NCBI GenBank assembly: GCA_034508935.3 | Contig: CM067448.1 | Span: 53,292,139 to 53,356,138 of the forward strand | Reading direction: 5' to 3' | DNA: 64,000 bases | Source: Berghia stephanieae | Lineage: Eukaryota > Mollusca > Gastropoda > Nudibranchia > Aeolidiidae | Shown: positions 49,401-61,400 of the stretch, one piece after another | Numbering within the stretch: position 1 is the stretch's first letter | How the letters are laid out: each line of letters begins with the position of its first letter | Translations under genes and position numbers: made by a program | The notes under the pieces: generated by a model | Told to the model about the DNA's origin: nothing | Database searches by the model: none | The model's input: only the letters and a program-made list of their open reading frames with translations

Positions 49401-52400
49401 CGTTAGATTCCATTTTCATTGACGTAGAAACCAGTTTCATCTGAGTCAGCAAACGTTGAAATAAAAGGCCCAAGATGTTGAAAGGCTGACATTCGTACCT
49501 AGATTTATTTATCAAGAAAGAAGAAATTTCAATGAATGAAAACCCCTCACCATGATATAAAGAAACCATTTGTTACAGCTGACAAATACTGTGTGATGAA
49601 AAAAAACAAACACTTGGGATACTTTTATAACAGAGCTTCCTACACCAAATCACTATTTTGAGAAATCAGTAAGGTGAAAATGAGAAAATCAACTCACTGT
49701 ACACAGGCTTTATAAGAGTCGATCATATTTTCCATTGCGTTGAAAAAAAAAAAGCTCTTTCTCACAATATTCCAACAGCTCATAACACCACAGTAGGCTA
49801 ATCTACGGAGATGGCTTCATGCTCTTATAATAGGCGCTTTTGGCCTTTGCCGCAGGAGCTTTACTCAATGTGTTTTTGTTTGTTTTGTTTTTAAGGGTTT
49901 TACGGCGCTTGCAACACATTAAGGTCATATCAGCGCCAGTAAAAAGGAAGAAAATGGGATAATAAAAAGTTCTAGAATTACAATTCAAGTACAAAAGAAA
50001 AGGTAAGACAAAGGGGAACTGGTTCAAATAGAGAACAGATGTAGACTCCAAGAGCACACCGCCAAAGTACTTAGTTTGAGATCACCAAAGTCTCATCCAG
50101 ACACGACACAAGCACAGGTCCCAACCAAGAGGAATACACTCAAATGTTTACCAATCATATAATATAAATAAAATATGTAAACTAAACATAATACAATGAT
50201 AACAGAGAGATGATTTACAAGGAAAAAAATATAATCTCCCAAAACTATAACTGATACATTCGACTGTTTCCCTCCCAGCCAAGGAACTCCGGCAAGGATC
50301 AGGACAAATAGGTAATCTCATTCCAAGACAATGGCAGGAAACAATTGGAAAACGGGTATGGGGGGATAGAAGACACAGCATGTACCTCCCTGCCACTATG
50401 GGAGGTCAGGATCCCCACCCAGTTACTAAATGTGCGTTTACGACACCAGCGCATAAAAATGTGTGCAACGGAGAGACAAAATGAGTAAGATTTGGAAAAA
50501 AGGGCGTACAATCCTGCAAAATGGTAATTCAACGCTAATTCTGATGATACTAGCAATAGCAAAATAGAAATTTGAATCAATGATTAAACTTACTCATTAT
50601 AGACTATATAAATAATATTGGCTTCCAGAATCCAGTATAAATCTAATAGGAAACAACCAAATATATTCAACTCCCTATATGGACTTCCAGGTTGAGAAAC
50701 TAATAACTTAAGTGTTTAAGAACACTAAAAGTGTACAATGTTAAAAATGCTTGAATAGCAGAAATCTAATGTGTACGGTTGGCAGCAAAATGCATACAAT
50801 GAATGAAAATACATAAGAATACGCATTTTTTTAAACGCACGGTTGGCAACAATGTGACACACAAGACTCCAAGAAAGAAAGAAAACACTTGACTGGAATG
50901 CAGAATTTTCAGTAGTGAATGAGAAATTGTGGAAAGAGGGTCCGTTTTGCGGAAATGATAGGAAGCTAGTGTTGAGCAGTATTGAGACTGAGAGCCGGTA
51001 ATAACGGAACTGGCCTTACCAGTAAAATCTCGAGACTGAGAAGCAGAAGATCGGTACTGTGTCCTGGTAAGATGAAGAGGAAGGAGAAGGAAATATAGAG
51101 AGCAAAGAGAGCGATGAAAAACGTTACCGACACTCAGTCTCAGTACTTGTCCAACACCATGGCATTGTGTCGCGATATTCGCCTTGCGGTTGAAACGGTT
51201 GATGGGGAGAGAACGGTGAAGGTAGTGATTGATGACACCATAGAGCAGAGATTCTATTGTTTTTTGTTTCCGCAAGTAGGCTAAAAGAATGATTACCCAA
51301 AACGCACACTGGCACTCCCATAACATTTTTCCCATTCATAATGCCTATAGTATTAATAAATGAATGAAGTAAAAAAGTAATAAGTAAATAGCTAAACAGA
51401 ATAGTGCGACAAAAAACTACAAAATAAAACAATATAAACCTTTTTCTTTTACTCTTACAAATTAAAAAGCAGCCAAACAACAACAAAAAACAATATTACT
51501 CCTTTGTATCCTCTCACCCATATTATCGCAACTACTAGGGAGTGATGATTTTCAATACAAATATTAATGGGAATTCCCAGTCCCGATCTCGGCGGTCCTG
51601 AGCTTTATTTACCAGTAATTTCTCTGTACTTCTTTGTACAGAGAAATATCGTTACCGCCCGGGCCTATAGGAAGCTCTGTTATATTCATATCAATGAAGT
51701 ATAGAAACATAAAATAGTACCAAAAAATTATTTTTTAAAATTACATAATAGACAATCGATGCTTTGAATTTTCACTATATTTTTCTCAAAAGTTTTAATC
51801 GAACACTAAATGGCAGGAAACTATAATACAGACCTGCCAAATTGAAAATGTCAAATTTAGTTAATTCTTAAATCTTAAGAATTTGTCACCAATGGATAAT
51901 TCCCTATAAAAGCTTCGCCACCAAACACTATAAAGACAGTGTTCTGGCACAGCTGGCAAACTACATATCAAATGTGGTAGGTAATGGAATGGGGAAGGCG
52001 AGGGTCGGCAGGTGAAGGGAGGAGTGCAAATCATTTCTATAGAATATATTTTAAAATCACCTTTTTTTTGAATGGGTAATTTTTTTTTTTTTAAATTAAG
52101 CGGGCCTTACCCATCGCGACTGATCACAGAGTAGGTTGACGAAAAGATTGGCCAGTTCATTTCGCCGAGTTTCCAATGAACAGGCACAAGATACAGTCAT
52201 GAAGCACTCAGCACAGGCTTTCCGTACACCCCAAACACCATCTTCACACAGATAGAAAAACTTTGGAAGCTGAAAATAATACAAAAAATACCTTCTTTTT
52301 CTTTTTAAAAAAAATGAAATACTAAACTAAGCTCCCCAAAAACTTGCTATATAACTTTCACTCAAACTATAAATCAAAAAGAGATAATCTACTCCTAGAA

Positions 52401-55400
52401 GAAGTATTCACATATCAAGCACCTAGGGAATGTACAGTCAAGTTATTATACCGCCATATAACATACATATTTAGTTTTTTTTAAAACACCACATGTCAAC
52501 AAAGGACATACAAATTGTAAACGTCAAATTTAGTAACATATATGTCAATTTTTAGTAATGAGACGAGGAAATTATTAATTTCTAAAATTGTGTACGAACA
52601 ACCACAATTTGATGATGATCACTTCCAACATTACATCGTCATATTTAACTGCTGTAGAAATGCTGTATTACTAGTATTATTAATATCATTAATAAAATTA
52701 TCATCACTATTTAAGTATTACTGAGAATTTTTGTTTGTTTGTTTGTTTGTTGCTTTAGGTCTCTTCCAACACAATTGAGGTTATATGAATTAAAAATTCT
52801 TAATTTTCCATACAATTTCCTAATTGGCCACGATCTTTGACTAATATAATAATACCTCAGTCATTAAAATATAATATCTGACAACTACACGCTTGAAAGG
52901 GACTAATCCGACAAACAAAATTTGTATTGATTGACCATAGAGGATGAATAGCAAGTCATATTCTCCTAATTAACCAGTAGATTATTGACCAATCAAAACA
53001 TGGAATTTGTGACACACATTCACACGTGCTCGGACAAACATAGTTGATTGTTTATAAACAATAACGTGAACTAATTCAACCTCCATCTGATCGTTGTTAT
53101 TGTTTTTATATTGACAAATGGGTGACTAGTTCTCACACGATTTTCTCGATCATATTATAAACGTTTAAGTTTACACATAGTTTTCTGTGTTGATTCTACT
53201 GATCAAGAGGTAGAACAGTGGGTATTTTACTTAACACATACCATCTATAGTAAAACCTATGTAGTTTGCTGTGTCTACCAACCACTGCCATTGTTTACAT
53301 TATGACGATTGTCCGAGAGGCGTGGTTATCTAACGGTTAATACTAATAACTATCAACAACTGGGCTGAACTGCAGGACATGAGGTGGTCATTCAGGACTG
53401 TTTCGCATGATGCATGACACTTTGCAGCCCTGAACAAAATCAAAATCATTTATAAAGAGTTCACCTAGCCCAAGGATAACTCACTTTTAAGATAAATCCT
53501 AATGATGGTGTACAATTTTACGATTGAAGTCAGTTAATTATTGTTGTAAATCATCTAATTATTCAAAATATTTGTCAGCAAAATGATATGGCTTCAAAGC
53601 ATTGGGTGTTGTGACTGCAAAAATAACCAACTTCATCACAATGCATTTATCGCAGAACAGGTTAGAGCAAAATCAACCACCGCCCCTTAAAGAAATTTAA
53701 TTTTCTTGCTTGCAAAATGATAAGGCTCAAAAGAATTGGGTATTATGACTGCAAAAATGCATCCTCTTAGTGAATATGTAAAGCAGGCCAGGTTAGAGCA
53801 AAAAAAAATTATTTTTTTAAACTTACATAAGATGTTTTTCATGATTCTTAACCAATATTTCAAGCCATCATCATTACAAATACGAAAATGTTAATATCTA
53901 CTAATAGATAACTCACCAACACTTCTTCACAGTTCCGTACACCAACAACACTGGAAACTTCACCAAAGTTAGCTGCACATACCTGAGAATTGAAAGATAA
54001 TCTATTCTGTCTAAAAGTTTATGATGCTTAAACCCTAAAACCTATACCAGCTACATGCAATTAACGATAGTCCTATAAATGAAAACATTTTTTTAAAGGC
54101 TTTGTCCACTACTGAGCGGTGAGGTTAGTCAACACTGCGACAATACAATTATCATCCATTGTGTATACTGATAGGTAATTTCCAAAGAATTTTACATCAT
54201 TCAAAATTGTAATGTTTAAACTATTCATTTAACCATAACATGTCAGAAACAAAAGTGTTTGGTTTTATAAAACATGTAAAGTAACACAGTAGATTTAGTT
54301 ATATGGGACATGACTGGACAATTGAAGAAAAGCAACTCTCATTAGTAATAAGCATTTACATCAGTGATAGTACTTTGTTAAAATTTCAGAGTGATTCTAA
54401 GCTGCCAGAAGCTGTGGATTGTAAAAAGTGATGAATAACAGCTTCTAAAATGAACAAAATACCAAACACAGAAATTTTCAGGCTCAAAACTGCCAATAAC
54501 AAAAACAATAATTAATAGATTTAAAATCCAGACAGCAGCGGAGAAGTATTTGGCATGTCTTGTCTGCAGTCAAGCTTTTATATTCAATTTATGTTCTGTT
54601 AAATTCAGACAAGGTTGACTTTATAATATAAGAGTAGTCATCGTCTTACCTTCCTCACGTGAAACAATGGATCTGTACACATTTCACTAAATCGAGGGAG
54701 AAAGTGTCTCTCTGTGATTGACTTTCCTAACAGTGGAGCCATCTTGCTCATCAGCTGAAATTGTTAGAATTTACACAAATTTAAGGGAGTGATGGGGGAA
54801 ATATAAATTGATCCCAAAGTTTCAACAATGTGAACCTCTGACTTGAAAGCAAAATACTACCAATTTCTAACAACTGGCACCATACATTCAATTAGGTTGA
54901 TATCTAAGAAGAGACCATGGTTTCAAAGGAACAAAATAAAAAAGGGAAGAAGGGATAATAGAACTATGGACACCCTTTGCCCTTATTTCTGTAAACTTAC
55001 GATTCATGGAGAAGAAAAACATTCCAATCTCAAGTGCTGAGCATTAGCTTGACACTTCGATAAAAATATCAAACTGAAAACATCTTAATTTGACCTTGCC
55101 AGATGGATGGGATATGAAATAACATTTAACCTGATAACCTGCCTACTTGAATTAGGGAAAAATTTGTAGTTTTCAGGGATATCAACAAAGTAAACATTTT
55201 AACTACCCATAAAAACCACCAACTTGACCGTAAAAAGTGAAAATATTGTCTAAAACTCTATATATTAGCTCTTAGCTTTGGCATCAGAACCGTCGTCAAA
55301 CATTTATTGAATTAAAAATCTTTATACAATTCTTAGGTTGGAGCCGAAAATTTGTAATACTATGAAATTTTCGCATTACAAGGCAGGTTTATTTGTATCG

Positions 55401-58400
55401 CTGCGACAAACGGTTCCAGAGTTATTGATATTTGCCTGTTGAGAATCTTAGTCATATTTACAGAGAGAATCTGTGATCTCACTGCTGCCTCAAAACCAGC
55501 ATATCGTGGCAATCCAAAAAGTTTGGTTTTGCAGGGGAATTGGTCCACTAATCGTTTCCAGTCAAAAAAAATAAATGGCAAGAATTGGGTACCATTTTAA
55601 AGGCCAGAAAACATGCTTTATTTTCATGTATGGTGAGAATGACAAAAATTAAGAGTAAATAAATTTTTAAAAATGAGGTTTATGAATTTATGTCCTAAAA
55701 AGCAGGATTGATAGGTGAAATAAAAGTCTGCGAGTGTATCAATTTTGACGAAATTTGGCAGATATCCTTTAATTTATTGGCTATTGTATCAAGCATAATT
55801 AAAATGTATGCAAAGGTTATAATTCAAAAATTGATAAATTTTTTCTTTATATGCTCTCCGAAAAATACCAGGAAATAATGAAATACATTTTAAAGCTTGG
55901 TTTGGGTCCATTAAAATGATGCCAAAATGAACCCCCTAGCAGGGATGTAAAAGGCAAATGACAAAAAATTCTGAAACCAACTTGCACACTGCCTTTTTTT
56001 TTTTTTTTTTTACAAAATTGATGGTTCAAATAAAAGGAGAAATCAGAGCAACATGAAATAAAAAAACATGCAAGAGTAAAAAAAAAAACAAAAAAACCCA
56101 ACAATTTCCTAAAATTATCAACTTCGCTTCGGGTTTAAACCAAGAAGAAATTCAGTCCGCAACACTCCAATGAGCACCTATAGATTGTTGTGATGTTTTT
56201 ACATTAGTTCGTTATGTAGCCACAGTGGCTATTTACAGAGCAAAATTTCAGATTTTCTTTTGAAGTACATCTATAACTTATGTAGTCTGAATTCATGGCC
56301 TGTGAATAACGAAGACTTGCCTTTGTAGTGGAAATAACCACTTCCATTCAAAACAGCTAGTGGAGCGTTTCTGTGTATACAGAAAGTGCTTGCCATGTGT
56401 GGGCCTATATGCACCATACTATATTGTATTTATTAAGGTTTTTCAAAAATATATTATTTTACTACTGTTATATATTTGTGAATCTGTGATCTCACTGCTG
56501 CCTCAAAACCAGCATATCGTGGCAATCCAAAAAGTTTGGTTTTGCAGGGGAATTGGTCCACTAATCGTTTCCAGTCAAAAAAAATAAATGGCAAGAATTG
56601 GGTACCATTTTAAAGGCCAGAAAACATGCTTTATTTTCATGTATGGTGAGAATGACAAAAATTAAGAGTAAATAAATTTTTAAAAATGAGGTTTATGAAT
56701 TTATGTCCTAAAAAGCAGGATTGATAGGTGAAATAAAAGTCTGCGAGTGTATCAATTTTGACGAAATTTGGCAGATATCCTTTAATTTATTGGCTATTGT
56801 ATCAAGCATAATTAAAATGTATGCAAAGGTTATAATTCAAAAATTGATAAATTTTTTCTTTATATGCTCTCCGAAAAATACCAGGAAATAATGAAATACA
56901 TTTTAAAGCTTGGTTTGGGTCCATTAAAATGATGCCAAAATGAACCCCCTAGCAGGGATGTAAAAGGCAAATGACAAAAAATTCTGAAACCAACTTGCAC
57001 ACTGCCTTTTTTTTTTTTTTTTTTTTACAAAATTGATGGTTCAAATAAAAGGAAATGGTTGTGTATGTATTTTTCTCATAGTCCATTTATAACTATAAAG
57101 TGGAAGCGAAGGAAACTGATGAACATATAACAAAGGTTGATAAATCTCAGTTAAAAAATCACCTGATGTCCAATTGATATATTTTAAGCTCAGTCTCCTA
57201 AGCCTAACTCTACTTATAACGTGATTGGATGGCCAAAATCTATTCTAAGAATCAGAATCTCAAATCAATGGTGCAACATAAAATTAAACATAGGGAAAAG
57301 TAACAACAATGTAAAGGAATGGAGAAGGATGGACAGCCCAGCACTAATGAAGAAAGCTAAGGACATCTGACCTGAATGAAGGGTCATTACTACAGCAAAG
57401 TAATCTCATGACTTGTCTGCCACTACAACGACCACAATTACTTATCTAACTTAGTTTAGTCAGGAATAGGAGAATGAGAACTTGAGAGAACTGAGAATTC
57501 TAAGTCAAAACAGGAGAAATCAGAGCAACATGAAATAAAAAAACATGCAAGAGTAAAAAAAAAAACAAAAAAACCCAACAATTTCCTAAAATTATCAACT
57601 TCGCTTCGGGTTTAAACCAAGAAGAAATTCAGTCCGCAACACTCCAATGAGCACCTATAGATTGTTGTGATGTTTTTACATTAGTTCGTTATGTAGCCAC
57701 AGTGGCTATTTACAGAGCAAAATTTCAGATTTTCTTTTGAAGTACATCTATAACTTATGTAGTCTGAATTCATGGCCTGTGAATAACGAAGACTTGCCTT
57801 TGTAGTGGAAATAACCACTTCCATTCAAAACAGCTAGTGGAGCGTTTCTGTGTATACAGAAAGTGCTTGCCATGTGTGGGCCTATATGCACCATACTATA
57901 TTGTATTTATTAAGGTTTTTCAAAAATATATTATTTTACTACTGTTATATATTTTCATTCCCCCCCCCCCCCCCCCCCCTTCTAAATTGAAAAAGGGCAA
58001 AAAAAAAATTAAGCTAAAAAATGTGAGTATCGCCTTACAGTAACCCCATCGACGATTCAAAGAACATCCAGTTCTACAGCTCCGTTCATTCCTGTAAATT
58101 GACCTCAGATTGCCAAATCGGGACAATCATGATTATATCAGGACAGTCGGGGTCGCTATGTATAATAAACAGAATGCAGCAAAATGTTCATTTGTCCAAA
58201 TAAAAATAAAAAAGTTATGAAAAATTGTTGAAAATAATGCAGCATTTAGGCGAGGACCCACAAGCTCTTTTCTAGTCTGAAGTCAACTGTAATGGTCATA
58301 ACTCAATATCCAGATTATCTTATAGCTTTCTAAACAATGCTCACATTTTAACACTGCCTTTCTAGTCCTGCTGAATTCATATCCAAGATTAGAAGCTACT

Positions 58401-61400
58401 AAATTGTCCATCCAATTTATAATTAATGGTGTTTAACCCCTCTCATAAACCTTTGGGGGCTGGAGAGAATTTTAAAAACTATTTTAAAGAAATTCATTAA
58501 AAAAAATAAAATAAGCTTATTCACAAGATCTAATTCCATATCCAGCAAGCTGTCTTAAGTTCTGGATCATAAAAGTGGAAATTTTATAATAAAATCACAA
58601 CAATGTACACATTACACTGATCTCTTGGGGCAGTATCAACAACCATTGTGATAAAAAAAAAAAAAAAAAAAAGGGGAGGGGTTATTGCTTTGATAGTAAA
58701 TTTGACAGGCTGTATATCAATAACAGGATCTGTTATTTGAAAAAAAGAGCAAACTCTCTGGAAGCTGTAATTTATAAGATATTGAGAAGATCAAGTAAAT
58801 ACACAGATCGTCAAACTAGAACAGGTGCTGCTCACACATCTCTTGAAGTAAGGTTGAGACCATCCTCAAGTCTCTAATCCCTGAAAGTTTTGCTTTTCAC
58901 ATGCTTTAAAATAAAGTTGACATCATTGACAGTAAGGAGTAGGATCGAACAGTCGGGAGACAATCTAGCAATCGGCACCTAAGAAAACATCCAAATGAGA
59001 CGTCCAACAAAACCAGAAGTTGATAAGTTTGAAAACACTCAAGTCCAACACTGACAATGCCACAGGATCTCTGCCACTAGGGATTCTCAGGAATGTAAGA
59101 CCAAAGCATCATTACCTAGGACTCAATTGTTCAAAGACACTTTTTCTTAAATATACGAATAATATGTGATTCCAATCAAAACCTCCAAAACGTCGCATGA
59201 AAAAACTTTACTCCAGAACTCCAAAACAAATATCTATCTTTTTAGTCTTGTGAAAATTCAGTATCCTGTCATCAAAGCTGCTGTGATATGCTAGATTTTC
59301 AAGTCATCACATCACAACAACCTGACGTCAAGGGTAGCCCTGGCCTGCCTGTACGACTCGGCCTGGGCTTCTTTGTCACAGGCTAATTGCCCACATCACA
59401 ACAACCAGCTCACCATTCACCCATACAAAAATAGTATAGAAGTATCCAGTTGCAGACCATCAAGTCACAAATGATGCCAAGGCCACAAATCAAGCTCATC
59501 AAAGCTGACTGTGATATGATTCTTGAAGGTTAACACATCACAATCACTTTGATGCAAATCATGGGTCATTTCTTAGCTGGACAATAATTAAAACAACTCC
59601 AAACAAGAAAAAGAAAAGAAAAAAAACTCCACCCAAGATGAGCAATAGATTTAACAGGAAATAGAAAAATTCAACCATAAGGTTAATCTTTGTCACTCTA
59701 TGATCCAAAGCTGTGATATGGATGGTAGTATGAACACATCCCAACCACCGGACATACAGTATACAATCCATAACCTTTAAAAATCATGTCCATCTTACAT
59801 ACTGAGCTGTAGAAAAGATATTCTACCAGCCTATCAATACCAACCAATTTAAGCCTACGAAATGTCTATGGAACTAAACAATAATGGAAATACAATCCCA
59901 AAAGAAAATGAAAAGGAAAAAAAAATAATAAATTTATGAATTATGATTTAATCTGCTTGATAGGTCTGCATTCAACACAATAGGTTATAATGCATTTGAC
60001 CTGAAACTAAATCAAGCAGAGACTAAGCTGAAAATGGATAAGATATGAACAAATACAAACCTAAAGTATCATAAGTAAATAATAAATAACCAATAACAAA
60101 CAGCAGGTTTACAGGAAGAAAAGATATTCCTATCAACATCAATCACAAACCAAGTTAGCAGCCATAGGCTAGAAGAGATAGGAGAACAGAATCAACATAT
60201 CATGTACACCTAGCACATCAAGAAGAAAATGAAAAGGAAAAAGAAATCACGTGGAAAAAATAAATAAATTAAAAAAAACAGGTGGGAAATAAAAGGTGAA
60301 GGAAAAAAGTGCACCACCAGAACAACGCTCATCAATGCTGGCTGTGATAGGTCTGTGCAATTTCACTATAACAACTAGCATTAATGCAGTTGGCCTGATC
60401 AACTAAATCAAGTGAAGGGAGAAATAAAATGTCTTGGAAAACTAGGTGGCTAAATGAAGAGAAAAATATACAAACCAAAGTTTTTTTTTTTAAATTAATT
60501 AAATTTAAAAAAAAAAAGAAAAAAAAAGAGGGGGTGGGGGGGAGGAAGGAAGGATTGTTCTATTTCACACAAACGATGCAAAATTCTTGCGAGGTAGCAG
60601 TCGGCAGTCTTCCACCCCTTGATGCAAAAGACAGAGTAGTAAGACGAATCAGTGTAATCAACATCTCACTACCCATGTCTTTCACACCATGAAGCATCTT
60701 CCAATCCAAATATTCCAAAAAGAATTGGTAATCCATCCTCAGATCTTGGATGAATTGCTGGACTACAAAGCAAAAATGTCAAACAGGACAGACGGGGAAA
60801 AAAAAAGAAAGAAAAAAAAGATGGGGGAAACCAAAAACAAACCCAAACTCACAGCAGCAGCTTCTGATCTGTAGTCATCAGAGCTTTCAGGTGCAGCTAG
60901 CTCCAAAATAACCATGACCACTTGCGATTCCACATCACATTTTTCTACCAAGGACTGTTCCATTAGAACCAACAAGGCTGCTTGACTGGTTTTGCGAACC
61001 TGAGGTAACAAAATAATACGAAAGTAAAAATGGACTTAGACATTGCCGATAGGTCATATTTATATACATAAAAGGCAAGACCAAAAAATTAAAAATAAAT
61101 GTTACCTTTTTATTTGTAACCATAAGGACAGATTTCAGTCTTTCATATAAGTAATCTCGAGTGACCAAAGGCTTTGTTATTGGAAAGTGGTTGTACAGAA
61201 CACAGTAAAAATTTGAACCCTGGTAGCATATAAGGTTTTAGATTATGGAAACATTTAAAGTTACTTCTAATATAAAGAATAGAGATAAAAATAGCTTTTA
61301 AAGATAAACTTTTCGCTCTCGGCATGGTCCAAAAATGCTCCAAAAGCCTCCATCTAAGATCTAAGACGATAAACTTTCCTTTTCAACAAGATTTTTTGAG

